The notes under the pieces were generated by a model. It did no database searches, had not been told where the DNA came from, and saw nothing but the letters and a program-made list of their open reading frames with translations. The translations under genes and the position numbers were made by a program. Source: Imperialibacter sp965651695 (GTDB taxonomy: Bacteria > Bacteroidota > Bacteroidia > Cytophagales > Cyclobacteriaceae). Taken from it: 64,000 nucleotides of DNA. Where the stretch lies: assembly GCA_965651695.1 (NCBI GenBank), contig CBFGTI010000008.1, forward strand, positions 1-64,000. The letters are read 5' to 3'. Shown here piece after piece: positions 32,853-41,123 of the stretch. The stretch's first letter is position 1. Every line of letters starts with the position of its first letter.

Positions 32853-34589
32853 TTATTTCTGAGAGAAAATCTTGCTTAAAATCTTGGCGGTGATCAGGTA
32901 AGTGGGCTTTACTCCCAACAGCCCGAGGCTGCCCGAGGCGAGAGTGTTGCCTGTAACCAGCGGATTGTCGGAGGCGTAGTAAGCGAACCGCAACACTACG
33001 TCGCGGCTAATGCTGTTTCGGATGATGGCATGCGCTTGTATGGCCTTTTGGTAATGCGCACCTTCCATTTCCAGGCCAATGGCATTCCACGATGAGCTTT
33101 TGAAGTAAGCCAGCACCTCCTTGTTTTGAAGCGAAGTGCCCAGCACTGTAATCATAGGGCCTTCAAACACGGCGAGTCCGTTATCTTCAAAGTCTGCGGT
33201 GGTAAAGTCATTTTCGATAGGGTAGTTGTCGGCAGTGCCTTCAAAAACGTGGGCGGTTGGTATCATTATATCGCCCTTGTCGCCTTCCAGAATTCCCGCT
33301 TTGCCCATCACATTGATCGACCTTACCTGTATTTGCCCGTAGTTTTCTTCCTCGAGGGGCTTCAGCAGTTCGTCCATTATCTCGTATGCCTGTTCGCCAA
33401 AAGCATAGTCGAATACGATTAGCACCGGTTTTTCCGACGGCTCGGCTGAATGTTCGGCCGAAGGCTCAGGGAAGCCAACCTCAGCGGGCAGGTGCTTCAA
33501 GTCAATTTTGGCCGTGTCGATAATTTGCACCGAAATGTTGGTGCCGTTGCTGTCGGTGATCAGGTGCGTTCCATTTTTGAGGGCGTACTGCTCTATCTTG
33601 TCGTTCAGTTCTTTCTTTTTAGGATCGCTCAACATTACGGCAAGCTCCTGCAAACTTTTTTCGCCTTTCTTTACCAGCGATTCGAGCGCCGAAAACCCAT
33701 ATAAAGTGTTTATAAAGCTATGCAGGTTGGCGCTGATCACATGGATGGGCCGCGCCAGCAGCTGTGCCGTATTCAAATAATTGTTGATCTGCAAAGCCCA
33801 CCTTTCGCCGTAAATATGGTGGCCGATGCGCTGCCTGAGAGTGGGTGAAAACGAAATCTCTATTTTTTTGTCTTCCTTCTCTTCATTTATCACCAGCTTG
33901 CCGAGCCAGTACACTATGTGAAACAGACCGTTGTTGTTTGACTTCGATCCTTGCAACCGCATGGCAGCCGCTTTTGTTTCTTCGTAGGTGCGGCCAAGCA
34001 GTGTAGACAGATAGGTAAAGGAGAGCTCCTTTTTCTTTTCCGACAACTCCTCACCACTGCAGATCAGTTTTTCAAGGTACACCCACTCTTTTTTGTAGTT
34101 GCCCGTGCCATCGAAAGCGTGCGATTTTATTTTTGAGGCTTCGTGATACATGAAAGTGAGGTGGGTGAGAATGTCGTAAATCTCACTTCGGCCACGGGTT
34201 ACCTCAATAAACATTTGCTCGTCGTCTATCCGGTAGCAGTTTCTCTTTCGGGCGTGTGGAATTATTACTTCAAAACCTGACTTGTGATAACCCTCTTCGG
34301 AAATAAGCCTGATAAACCGGCATTCTTCAATTCCTTTAGGCAGGCGGTCGATTACATACACCAGGCCATCGAGTTCTACCTTGGTGGGGTCGTTCATAGA
34401 GCCGTATATTTCCGGCCTGAGTGTAAGCAACGAGTCGGTAAGCTGAAGACCGGAGGCGCCGGAAGGCTTGTAAATACCACTGTTGAACAGGTGGCGCATT
34501 TCGATGTATATACGCTCAATAGCACCCCGCGATTCCTGGGCACGGGTTAGTTCCAGGGGTTGGTTCAATAACATTCCTGAGGTTTTCAT
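32853..34589 (-). CDS. DUF6909-like protein with nucleoside-phosphorylase-like C-terminus
   Basis: About 578 residues, cytoplasmic. I recall similar proteins in Bacteroidota as DUF6909. The N-terminal half is helical and uncharacterised (LTRAQESRGAIERIYIEMRH, THLTFMYHEASKIKSHAF, SPTLRQRIGHHIYGERW). From about residue 385 the sequence resembles the nucleoside phosphorylase/nucleosidase fold: VLIVFDYAFGEQAYEIMDEL, GKAGILEGDKGDIMIP, MITVLGTSLQNKEVLAYF, and GLEMEGAHYQKAI, which recalls the MEGA/MESAA purine-binding motif. An enzymatic role is inference. A -7 box TATTTTTG (34598-34591, minus strand) ends directly before the ATG at 34589, so the true start may be the next Met at 34574; an upstream extension to 34691 reads as noncoding. 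Confidence 0.7.
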   Translation of the reverse strand: MKTSGMLLNQPLELTRAQESRGAIERIYIEMRHLFNSGIYKPSGASGLQLTDSLLTLRPEIYGSMNDPTKVELDGLVYVIDRLPKGIEECRFIRLISEEGYHKSGFEVIIPHARKRNCYRIDDEQMFIEVTRGRSEIYDILTHLTFMYHEASKIKSHAFDGTGNYKKEWVYLEKLICSGEELSEKKKELSFTYLSTLLGRTYEETKAAAMRLQGSKSNNNGLFHIVYWLGKLVINEEKEDKKIEISFSPTLRQRIGHHIYGERWALQINNYLNTAQLLARPIHVISANLHSFINTLYGFSALESLVKKGEKSLQELAVMLSDPKKKELNDKIEQYALKNGTHLITDSNGTNISVQIIDTAKIDLKHLPAEVGFPEPSAEHSAEPSEKPVLIVFDYAFGEQAYEIMDELLKPLEEENYGQIQVRSINVMGKAGILEGDKGDIMIPTAHVFEGTADNYPIENDFTTADFEDNGLAVFEGPMITVLGTSLQNKEVLAYFKSSSWNAIGLEMEGAHYQKAIQAHAIIRNSISRDVVLRFAYYASDNPLVTGNTLASGSLGLLGVKPTYLITAKILSKIFSQK

Positions 34590-34802
34590 ACAAAAATAGC
34601 TAATCCAGTTAATATGGAGGCGGAAAGTTGAAAAGCTTCGGCTTGGTCGCTCTGACCGGCCCGGGCTGCTCTTTGCCTCTATCCGCTTCAATTGAAATTT
34701 GCCGGTCCCGGATCATCCGAGCAAGGGCTTAGTAATATCACGGAAAAATTATAACTTAATCTTCAACAAATCTTTTTATGAATTCTTTCTAAACCCCTTG
34801 CC

Positions 34803-36158
34803 ATGAACAACTCCTCTACATCCACAGCTGCACTTGCTACCTTTATGGATTATGTAAAAAAGAAGAATCCGGGCGAAAGCGAATTTCACCAGGCGGTGCT
34901 CGAATTTGCCGAGGTTATCGTTCCCTTCGTTGAAGAAAACCCCCTCTATAAAAAATGCAAGATTCTGGAACGCCTTGTAGAGCCGGAGCGCACCATTATT
35001 TTTAGAGTGCCATGGATGGATGACAAAGGTGACTGCCAGGTAAACCGGGGGTTTAGAGTGCAAATGAACTCAGCAATCGGCCCGTATAAGGGTGGTTTGC
35101 GCTTTCACCCATCGGTAAACCTAAGCATCCTAAAGTTTCTCGCCTTTGAACAGGTATTCAAAAACAGCCTCACTACGTTGCCTTTGGGCGGCGGCAAAGG
35201 CGGCTCCGATTTCGACCCCAAGGGAAAAAGCGATAATGAAGTGATGCGGTTCTGCCAGAGCTTTATGACGGAGCTTTCGCGGCATATCGACCAGTTTACT
35301 GATGTGCCGGCCGGAGATATTGGCGTAGGCGCCCGTGAAATAGGCTATATGTTCGGTCAGTACAAGCGAATAAGAAACGAATTTACTGGTGTGCTTACCG
35401 GTAAATCAATAAACTGGGGAGGCAGCCTCATCAGGCCCGAGGCCACCGGTTACGGGTGCGTATATTTTAGCTGCGAGGCACTCCGGCACCACGGCCACGA
35501 CATTGAAGGCAAAACGGCGGTAGTATCGGGTTCTGGAAATGTAGCGCAATTTACCGTGGAAAAGCTGATTGAATTAGGCGTAAAGGTGGTAACCATGTCC
35601 GACTCTTCCGGCTTTATTTACGACCCGGCCGGATTAAATACCGAAAAGCTTGAGTTTATTAAAGAACTGAAAAACGTAAAAAGGGGCCGGATAAGCGAAT
35701 ATTCAGAAAAGTTTAAAACGGAGTTTCACGAAGGAAAGACGCCCTGGGGCGTAAAATGCGACCTGGCGTACCCGTGCGCTACCCAAAATGAATTGGAGGA
35801 GGCCGATGCAAAAATGCTTGTTGCCAATGGATGCGTGGGGGTGTTTGAGGGGGCAAACATGCCCACTACCCCGGAAGCTATGCACTTGCTGAAAAGCAAA
35901 AATGTGCTTTTTTCGCCCGGCAAAGCGTCGAATGCGGGCGGTGTGGCCACATCGGGGCTGGAAATGGCCCAAAACTCGCAGCGGCTATCGTGGGCCCGCG
36001 ACGAGGTAGACTATCGGCTGAAAATAATAATGCGAAGCATACACGAAAACTGCGTAAACCATGGCAGCGGGGGCAAAATTGTGGACTACGTGAAAGGCGC
36101 CAACATCGGAGGTTTTGTAAAAGTGGCCGACGCAATGATTCAGCAGGGCATAGTATAA
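34803..36158 (+). CDS. gdhA: NADP-type glutamate dehydrogenase
   Basis: A 451-residue hexameric-type glutamate dehydrogenase interconverting glutamate and 2-oxoglutarate plus ammonia. It has NRGFRVQMNSAIGPYKGGLR at the substrate site, the catalytic Lys in LPLGGGKGGSDF, DVPAGDIGVGAREIGYMFG, and the cofactor fold with VVSGSGNVAQFTVEKL. The length (about 450) and the S/N residues of the dinucleotide loop fit the small NADP-dependent class rather than the NAD class. The protein is cytoplasmic and central to ammonia assimilation. Gene stands alone, 74 bp before the PhoD-like gene. Confidence 0.96.
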   Translation: MNNSSTSTAALATFMDYVKKKNPGESEFHQAVLEFAEVIVPFVEENPLYKKCKILERLVEPERTIIFRVPWMDDKGDCQVNRGFRVQMNSAIGPYKGGLRFHPSVNLSILKFLAFEQVFKNSLTTLPLGGGKGGSDFDPKGKSDNEVMRFCQSFMTELSRHIDQFTDVPAGDIGVGAREIGYMFGQYKRIRNEFTGVLTGKSINWGGSLIRPEATGYGCVYFSCEALRHHGHDIEGKTAVVSGSGNVAQFTVEKLIELGVKVVTMSDSSGFIYDPAGLNTEKLEFIKELKNVKRGRISEYSEKFKTEFHEGKTPWGVKCDLAYPCATQNELEEADAKMLVANGCVGVFEGANMPTTPEAMHLLKSKNVLFSPGKASNAGGVATSGLEMAQNSQRLSWARDEVDYRLKIIMRSIHENCVNHGSGGKIVDYVKGANIGGFVKVADAMIQQGIV

Positions 36159-36234
36159 ATTCATTTTTTGGTAAATCACAGGTAACACCCATTTGCCTGT
36201 TGAATCGGTAATTAGTGCGTAAAAAAGTAGCTGA

Positions 36235-37275
36235 ATGAATCGGATATACTTACTTGCAGGCCTGCTGCTGGTTACGGTGCTTTCATGCCGAAATCCGCAA
36301 CGGTCGGCCGAAGCTGCAAACCAAACGGCCCCGGGTACTTTCGACGTGATTGTGTTTGGATCGTGCAACGACGAAGACCGCGACCAGAAGATGTGGTCAG
36401 CCATTTTGGAAAACCGGCCGGACTTGTGGATTTGGCTGGGCGATAATATTTATGGCGATACCCACAGCATGAAAGTGCTGCGGGAGAAGTACAACAAACA
36501 GAAATCGCACGTCGAATACCAGCAATTTGCCGCGTCGGTGGCAGTAATCGGCACTTGGGACGACCACGACTATGGCATAAACGACGGCGGCATGCATTAT
36601 GGAAAGAAGGATTCGAGCAAACAGCTGATGCTCGGGTTTTTGGAGGTGCCTGAGACCCGGCCGGTATGGGAAAGAGACGGAGTTTACGATTCGTACACCT
36701 TCGGGGAAGGCCAACGGCAAGTGAAGGTGATATTGCTGGACACCCGCTATTTCAGAGACACCCTTGTTCATTCCAACGACGAAGGCGTAAGATACACTGC
36801 CAACCCCGGGGGCGATGTGTTGGGAGAGGCGCAGTGGCAGTGGCTGGAAAGCGAGCTCACCGGCAGCGATGCGGCTGTTCATCTGATAGTGTCGAGCATT
36901 CAGGTGATACCCGAGGAGCACGGGTGGGAAAAATGGGCAAACTTTCCCACGGCCAGGCAACGGCTGCTCGATTTGCTGGTGCGCACCAAGCCTTCGCGAC
37001 CCCTGATACTCAGCGGCGACAGGCATATAGCCGAAATTTCGAAAATGGAGGTGGAGGGATTGCCGCAGCCCTTGTACGACTTTACCAGTAGCGGTCTTAC
37101 GCATACCTGGAGCTCGGCTTCGGCAGAAGACAATAAATGGGCGGTGGAGCCAAAGGTGATTAAGCGCAACTTTGGCATTATTAAGCTGTTGTGGGACGAG
37201 GAGCCCTTTCAGCTAGTGCTGCAGGTGCGGGGGTTGGGCAATTCGCTGTTTCAGGAAGTGAAAATAAACTATTGA
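36235..37275 (+). CDS. PhoD-like alkaline phosphatase family lipoprotein
   Basis: A 346-residue exported phosphoesterase with a lipobox (LVTVLSC). Metal-site motifs are FGSCNDEDRD, WLGDNIYGD, TWDDHDYGIND and LSGDRHIAEI, the arrangement of PhoD/metallophosphatase enzymes, together with LDTRYFRD. It would hydrolyse phosphate esters or diesters at the cell surface or in the periplasm; the substrate is not known. It is shorter than Bacillus PhoD and lacks its N-terminal domain, as in many Bacteroidota members. It follows gdhA on the same strand. Confidence 0.9.
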   Translation: MNRIYLLAGLLLVTVLSCRNPQRSAEAANQTAPGTFDVIVFGSCNDEDRDQKMWSAILENRPDLWIWLGDNIYGDTHSMKVLREKYNKQKSHVEYQQFAASVAVIGTWDDHDYGINDGGMHYGKKDSSKQLMLGFLEVPETRPVWERDGVYDSYTFGEGQRQVKVILLDTRYFRDTLVHSNDEGVRYTANPGGDVLGEAQWQWLESELTGSDAAVHLIVSSIQVIPEEHGWEKWANFPTARQRLLDLLVRTKPSRPLILSGDRHIAEISKMEVEGLPQPLYDFTSSGLTHTWSSASAEDNKWAVEPKVIKRNFGIIKLLWDEEPFQLVLQVRGLGNSLFQEVKINY

Positions 37276-37341
37276 TTGCGCCTTTTCTGCCGCTGGCATA
37301 GCCCGGCGGAAGATAAATCGCTACAAACGGCATTGTATAAG

Positions 37342-37372
37342 TTGGGCAGAAAGCCTAATTCATATATATTTG
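37342..37372 (+). promoter_or_regulatory. Promoter of 35-residue membrane peptide gene
   Basis: TTG at 37342-37344 and a perfect TATATTTG at 37365-37372, 20 bp apart, match the Bacteroidota TTTG-N19-21-TAnnTTTG consensus. Transcription would start about 15 nt before the ATG at 37395. Confidence 0.75.
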
Positions 37373-37394
37373 AACGAATTTAAAATTTCGCATC

Positions 37395-37502
37395 ATGGCA
37401 ATGTTAGTTATAATTCTCGTTTTGTTCGCGCTGGCAATTGTATGCCCCTGGATTTTGCCCAACAGCAAAGTGAGCAATCATAATAAAGACTTAGAATACT
37501 AG
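37395..37502 (+). CDS. 35-residue single-span membrane peptide
   Basis: ATG GCA ATG at 37395, stop TAG at 37500-37502. The peptide has one hydrophobic helix (MLVIILVLFALAIVCPWILP) followed by a short polar tail (NSKVSNHNKDLEY), giving a likely N-out or N-in single-span topology. It does not match any known small subunit (for example CydX or KdpF) that I can recognise. The evidence that it is a gene is the context: a near-perfect promoter directly before it and a stem-loop with a T tract 24 bp after it, with nothing else in the spacer. Function unknown. Confidence 0.7.
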   Translation: MAMLVIILVLFALAIVCPWILPNSKVSNHNKDLEY

Positions 37503-37525
37503 GAAATTTTCCGTATTCGCTTCAG

Positions 37526-37560
37526 AAACCCCGGGCCTCCATGTCCAGGGTTTTTCTTTT
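37526..37560 (+). terminator. Rho-independent terminator
   Basis: AAACCC-GG pairs with CC-GGGTTT around 37526-37553 and is followed by TTTTTCTTTT. It ends the 35-residue peptide transcript and may also act against the convergent phosphoesterase gene. Confidence 0.75.
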
Positions 37561-38283
37561 TCAGTCAATTTTACGCTGTGCAACGAGTTTCATCTGTTTT
37601 AGCTCAAAGCAGCAGAGTTTTCCCATACCTTCTCTTTCGCCGTCATAAACGCACCCGTTGTCAAGCGGCAGCACTGGCAAGTTACTCTCAATCGCACTTT
37701 CAATTTCGCTGTAGGGCGCAGGCAGGTGGCCGTGAATAATCTTTTTGCCACTAGCTTTGCGTGAGTCGTATGTGAACTCGCGGATGTTTAGCATCGCCCA
37801 ATCGTCTGCAAAAATTTCGGGCAGGTCGAAATTGAAGCCTGCATGTACAAGGTAAGCCTCCTCAGTTTCGTAGTACAGGGGCAGGTTAGTGAGGAAATTG
37901 ATGTAGCGAGCCTTTTCAGCGGCAGTAATGTTGGTAAAATCCCCGTGGTTCAGCATAAAGGTATACTGGGCAGATTGAAGCCACTCGGGGTCGGTGCGGG
38001 TAAGGAAGGAGAGAAGGTAGGAATCGTGGTTTCCCATCAGCGGAAGTACCTTCGGAAACCTGCCCTTGAGTTCAATTAGAAAATCGAGCGTTGCTTTGGA
38101 GCTTGGGCCTTTATTAACATAGTCGCCTAGCAGAAACAGCGGCGATTTGCCCTTGTAGTTGATGGTGTCAAGCAGCGAGCAGAAAGTATTGATGCACCCG
38201 TGCAGGTCGGCTACAATATAAGCTTCCCGCTCGTCTTTCAGTGGCACAAATAAGCTTCGCCCTGTCTTGTAAATGGTAGACAA
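37561..38283 (-). CDS. Calcineurin-like metallophosphoesterase
   Basis: A 240-residue cytoplasmic phosphoesterase of the serine/threonine-phosphatase/ApaH type. The metal-binding motifs run in order: VADLHGCI, LLGDYVNKGP, PLMGNHDSYL, LVHAGFNF and IIHGHLPAP. Compared with the protein phosphatases the third motif is GNHD rather than GNHE, as in many bacterial diadenosine-polyphosphate or small-molecule phosphatases; the substrate is open. It probably belongs to the same transcript as the 43-residue membrane peptide gene 29 bp upstream and the LiaF-like gene before that. Confidence 0.9.
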   Translation of the reverse strand: MSTIYKTGRSLFVPLKDEREAYIVADLHGCINTFCSLLDTINYKGKSPLFLLGDYVNKGPSSKATLDFLIELKGRFPKVLPLMGNHDSYLLSFLTRTDPEWLQSAQYTFMLNHGDFTNITAAEKARYINFLTNLPLYYETEEAYLVHAGFNFDLPEIFADDWAMLNIREFTYDSRKASGKKIIHGHLPAPYSEIESAIESNLPVLPLDNGCVYDGEREGMGKLCCFELKQMKLVAQRKID

Positions 38284-38312
38284 TGTAGCAGCAAGGCCGT
38301 GACGGCCGGATA

Positions 38313-38444
38313 TTAATGCTTGTCTTCGGACTCAGAATTCGTTTTTCTGATATCTATAACTGTAAGTGCAGCGGCAAAACCAACGAGAACAATAACAATG
38401 TATACAAACAGATCGACGCCGGAAGTAACAGCAGGATTAAACAT
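38313..38444 (-). CDS. 43-residue single-span membrane peptide
   Basis: ATG at 38444, TAA at 38315-38313. The sequence has a central hydrophobic helix (VDLFVYIVIVLVGFAAALTV) and a charged C-terminal tail (DIRKTNSESEDKH). It has no match I recognise. It lies in the 233-bp gap between the LiaF-like gene and the phosphoesterase gene, on their strand, 29 bp before the latter, so it is likely a coupled small gene. A GGCCG-TGA-CGGCC hairpin lies between it and the next gene. The opposite-strand reading is its antisense and not coding. Confidence 0.6.
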   Translation of the reverse strand: MFNPAVTSGVDLFVYIVIVLVGFAAALTVIDIRKTNSESEDKH

Positions 38445-38516
38445 ATCTAGTCTTTTTTATGAATGTGCGAATATAAGCAGATTGCTTGCTCAAAAAAACA
38501 ACGGGCAAAATTTTAC

Positions 38517-39176
38517 CTAGCTCGAAACTTCCACGCCTCCAAATATAATGGAGCCTTTAAGAATGAGAAGCCGCTCGTTGTTTACGGGAGACTGGGCTCT
38601 TTTGTCGGAATAGCCGCCGGCGATGGGAGTAATTTCCGACTTCACTACCCAGCTTTCGGGCACCTTAAGGTCGATGCCCCCGGCAAATACCGATACGTCG
38701 AGCACCTGTGGGCCGGATGCAAGCTGGCACTTGCGCAGGTCGAGATCGAGGCCGCCAAAAGTGGCTGAGACTTTTCCACCCTGCAGCGCCTGGCTGGTAA
38801 ATATTTTTTCGCCTCCGCCCAGAAACGCCATTTCGTCAATCACGTCCAACCGGTTTTCGCTGCCCAGGTAACTTCCTTTAGTTCTGTTTCTTAAAAAAAA
38901 ACTGAAGCCAATGATGATGAGGATAACCGGCCAGAAGTCTTTGAGGTCGAAGTCTGCTATTTTTGGCAGCAGAAAGACAAGCCCAATGCCAGTTATGATA
39001 AATCCGGCAGACCTGTTGCCCGTGAGAAAGTTGAATGCGCCGATGGCAATAAGGAGCATTTGCCAGGTATAAAAGTACCAGGGCAGGTCAATAATATCGA
39101 GATTACGCAAAAGAAACAAAGTGCCGATTACTACCAGAAAAAGGCCTAGGACTAAACGTCTGCGTGACTGTTCCAT
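38517..39176 (-). CDS. LiaF-like transmembrane protein
   Basis: A 219-residue protein with four hydrophobic segments in the first 110 residues (LVLGLFLVVIGTLFLL; WQMLLIAIGAFNFL; GFIITGIGLVFLL; FWPVILIIIGFSFFL) and a C-terminal beta-helical domain (EKIFTSQALQGGKVSATFGG, LDVSVFAGGIDLKVPESW, GSIIFGGVEV). This is the LiaI/LiaF-type layout known from envelope-stress sensing in Gram-positive bacteria; in Bacteroidota its partners are undefined and no LiaRS pair is near. It is 9 bp after the putative outer-membrane protein gene, so the two share a transcript. Confidence 0.8.
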   Translation of the reverse strand: MEQSRRRLVLGLFLVVIGTLFLLRNLDIIDLPWYFYTWQMLLIAIGAFNFLTGNRSAGFIITGIGLVFLLPKIADFDLKDFWPVILIIIGFSFFLRNRTKGSYLGSENRLDVIDEMAFLGGGEKIFTSQALQGGKVSATFGGLDLDLRKCQLASGPQVLDVSVFAGGIDLKVPESWVVKSEITPIAGGYSDKRAQSPVNNERLLILKGSIIFGGVEVSS

Positions 39177-39185
39177 ATGATTTTT

Positions 39186-39782
39186 TTATTTGAAAGAGCC
39201 GAATAAAAACGATAACATAAAGGTGGGGCTGTTAAAGTCCCTTTTTTCAAAGAATGTATTATTCATGCCTGCCACCGACCTGTAGCCCAAGCCGGCATTT
39301 ACCTTAAACCATGTTGCGATGTTCATTTCAACCTCTGCCTGCGGTGTGCATACAAAAGCATTGTCTGCCACGGGTCTCATAGAGGAAAGATAGCCATTTT
39401 CCGGGGAAATACGGACAACGCCCCAGCCTGTTCTTGTGCTTACTCCAAAATGGATCATTTTGTGCGCTTGCACCACGTAGCCAAGGTAGAGGCCGCCCTG
39501 GGTAAAGGTAACATTCCAAAGATCGCCGGCAGCATGTTTATTCAGATCGTTGGCAAGATTGAGCCCGTACCCGCCGATAAAGAAAGCGTTGTTTAGAATT
39601 GCTGCCCCACCACCCCCGGTCGAAACTGATGCGTTGCCTTCGATTGATGAAAACTCTATCATCATGCCGCCAAAGCCGGACACGTCAACATCGGCATCGT
39701 TCAGCAGAACCTTGGGTGAGTCTTGCGCGGCAAGCCTGACGAAGGAGATCAAAAGTAGCGGTAGCAGAAGATGTCGCGGCAT
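39186..39782 (-). CDS. Exported protein, probably outer-membrane beta-barrel
   Basis: About 198 residues with a signal peptide (LLLPLLLISFVRLAAQ) and then a Gly/aromatic alternating composition (GFGGMMIEFSSIEG, GLYLGYVVQAHKMIHFGVS, FTFMLSFLFGSFK-like end with the terminal Phe-Lys). The alternation of polar and aromatic residues and the aromatic C-terminus suggest a small 8-stranded outer-membrane barrel, or a porin-like structure. No family recognised. The first gene of the set with LiaF-like, a 43-residue peptide and phosphoesterase genes. Confidence 0.65.
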   Translation of the reverse strand: MPRHLLLPLLLISFVRLAAQDSPKVLLNDADVDVSGFGGMMIEFSSIEGNASVSTGGGGAAILNNAFFIGGYGLNLANDLNKHAAGDLWNVTFTQGGLYLGYVVQAHKMIHFGVSTRTGWGVVRISPENGYLSSMRPVADNAFVCTPQAEVEMNIATWFKVNAGLGYRSVAGMNNTFFEKRDFNSPTFMLSFLFGSFK

Positions 39783-39896
39783 AGATAGACCCAACTATAA
39801 AAATGTAAAGTTTGAATAAACATCCGAAAAAGTATAGTGCTCTTCACCGTACTGTTGACTTAGTACGATGAAACGCGACTAAAGGATGCTGAAATG

Positions 39897-39919
39897 AAAA
39901 AGCCCCTGCGGAAGGGGCT
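39897..39919 (-). terminator. Terminator of ferritin gene
   Basis: On the minus strand AGCCCCT-TCCGC-AGGGGCT (7-bp stem, 5-nt loop) followed by TTTTTC. It lies 24 bp past the ferritin stop. Confidence 0.85.
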
Positions 39920-39942
39920 GCCTAATACCGGGAAGGGGAATC

Positions 39943-40473
39943 TTATACGTCGATTTGACCTCTCACCTTTCCAATTTCCCTGTCGATGAGAATTTTGCCA
40001 ACGCCGGATTCTCCCACGAGGTCAAAAATTTCGAGACATCTTCTGGCGGTGGCTTCCTCTTCTACCTGCTCTTTGATAAACCAGTCGAGGAATGACGCCG
40101 TTGTGTAATCTTTTATCTTATAGCACCTGTCTACAATACTGTTGATGGAGTGAGTGATGGCGATTTCCTGCTCGAGAGCTATATCGAAAACGGAACGGAA
40201 GGAGTCGAATTCCTGGGTGATGTTGCTAATTTCCGGCACGATTGCAGTGCCTCCTACGCTTGAAATATAATTGAAGATCTTTTTCATGTGGCCACGCTCT
40301 TCGTCCGACTGCTGCTCGAAGAAACGGGCGCTATGGATAAAACCGTTGCGCTCGCACCATGCCGACATGGCCAGGTAGTTGGAAGAGGAAATGGCCTCGC
40401 GGCGTACCTGCTCGTTGAGGAGCTTTTCTATCTCTTCCGAAAGCGAGGTTTTCATTCTTACTATATCTTTCAT
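39943..40473 (-). CDS. Ferritin-like iron-storage protein
   Basis: A 176-residue non-haem ferritin: a four-helix bundle with ferroxidase residues in LNEQVRREAISSSNYL (Glu), FEQQSDEERGHMKKI (Glu-x-x-His) and ALEQEIAITHSIN plus FLDWFIKEQVEEEATARR (Glu). It oxidises and stores iron in the cytoplasm. The start at 40473 gives MKDIVRMKTSLSEEI, which resembles Cytophagales ferritins that carry this short extension; an alternative Met lies at 40455. It is monocistronic with its own terminator. Confidence 0.92.
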   Translation of the reverse strand: MKDIVRMKTSLSEEIEKLLNEQVRREAISSSNYLAMSAWCERNGFIHSARFFEQQSDEERGHMKKIFNYISSVGGTAIVPEISNITQEFDSFRSVFDIALEQEIAITHSINSIVDRCYKIKDYTTASFLDWFIKEQVEEEATARRCLEIFDLVGESGVGKILIDREIGKVRGQIDV

Positions 40474-40730
40474 AAGTGGTTCTAATTTGTAATTATAAAG
40501 ATAACAAACAAAAAACGGGAAAGGTGTAAGCTAACGGTATTTTGAATTTAGATTAAGCCTAAATAAGGAAATAAGGCAGAAAACATTGAAGCAGCCATGC
40601 AAAATCCAATCCTCAACAATCAAGTCGCAAACAATCCCAAGATCAGATACTCTTTTTTAAAGCCTTTTCGGTGGGGCTTTTGCGATTTGGAAGCCTGCCT
40701 GGATATGGGTTCCCGATTTTGTAATTGAAC

Positions 40731-41084
40731 CTAAAGAAGAACGTTGTAGATGCGCTGGTAGAGAATAGAATTGAGCTCTTGCATGGCTGAGGAAGCAGCA
40801 AACAATTCCTTGAGCCCGATAAGCTCGTGAATTCGCATTACCAGCAGCACGTCCATGCCGGGGAGGTAAATAACCTCGGTATCGCAAAGGGAGTGACTGC
40901 TAAGCAGGTCTTCTACGTTAATAGCCGAAAGGTGATTTTTCAGTTGGCTGAAGTGAGGTGCTGAAAACGACTGGAGAGTGCCTTTGTACTCAAGAAGAAA
41001 CCGGCGGCTTGCTACGCTTTGGTAGATAGCTCCAACTCTGTTTCTAAAAAGTTCCTGCGAATCAGGAGGCAAAAATCCATTCAT
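40731..41084 (-). CDS. Hypothetical protein, probably leaderless
   Basis: A 117-residue protein beginning MNGFLPPDSQELFRNR, with FLLEYKGTLQSFSAPHF, then SLCDTEVIYLPGMDVLL and IHELIGLKELFAASSAM, ending SILYQRIYNVLL. A longer frame exists to 41207, but a strong promoter (41123-41093) places the transcript start only a few bases before this ATG, so the shorter form is preferred. No family recognised. It is flanked by spacers with no partner genes. Confidence 0.55.
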   Translation of the reverse strand: MNGFLPPDSQELFRNRVGAIYQSVASRRFLLEYKGTLQSFSAPHFSQLKNHLSAINVEDLLSSHSLCDTEVIYLPGMDVLLVMRIHELIGLKELFAASSAMQELNSILYQRIYNVLL

Positions 41085-41092
41085 ATCGGCTA

Positions 41093-41123
41093 CAAATTTA
41101 CTCCTATTTGTATTCAGTCCAAA
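41093..41123 (-). promoter_or_regulatory. Promoter of hypothetical gene at 41084
   Basis: On the minus strand TTTG (41123-41120) and TAAATTTG (41100-41093) are exactly 19 bp apart, matching the Bacteroidota consensus at all defined positions. The predicted start of transcription is within about 10 nt of the ATG at 41084. Confidence 0.7.

Noticed and set aside
34590..34691. An N-terminal extension of the DUF6909-like protein to 34691.
   Set aside because: The added residues are Arg/Ser-rich and non-conserved in appearance, and a promoter -7 box lies within that stretch.
36178..36200. Hairpin ACAGGTAA/TTGCCTGT after gdhA as an intrinsic terminator.
   Set aside because: It contains a G-U pair and lacks a following T tract, so it was not called.
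40640..40690. AAAGCC/GGCTTT stem between ferritin and the hypothetical gene as a terminator.
   Set aside because: Short stem with a long loop, and on the strand of the hypothetical gene it is followed by A residues rather than T.
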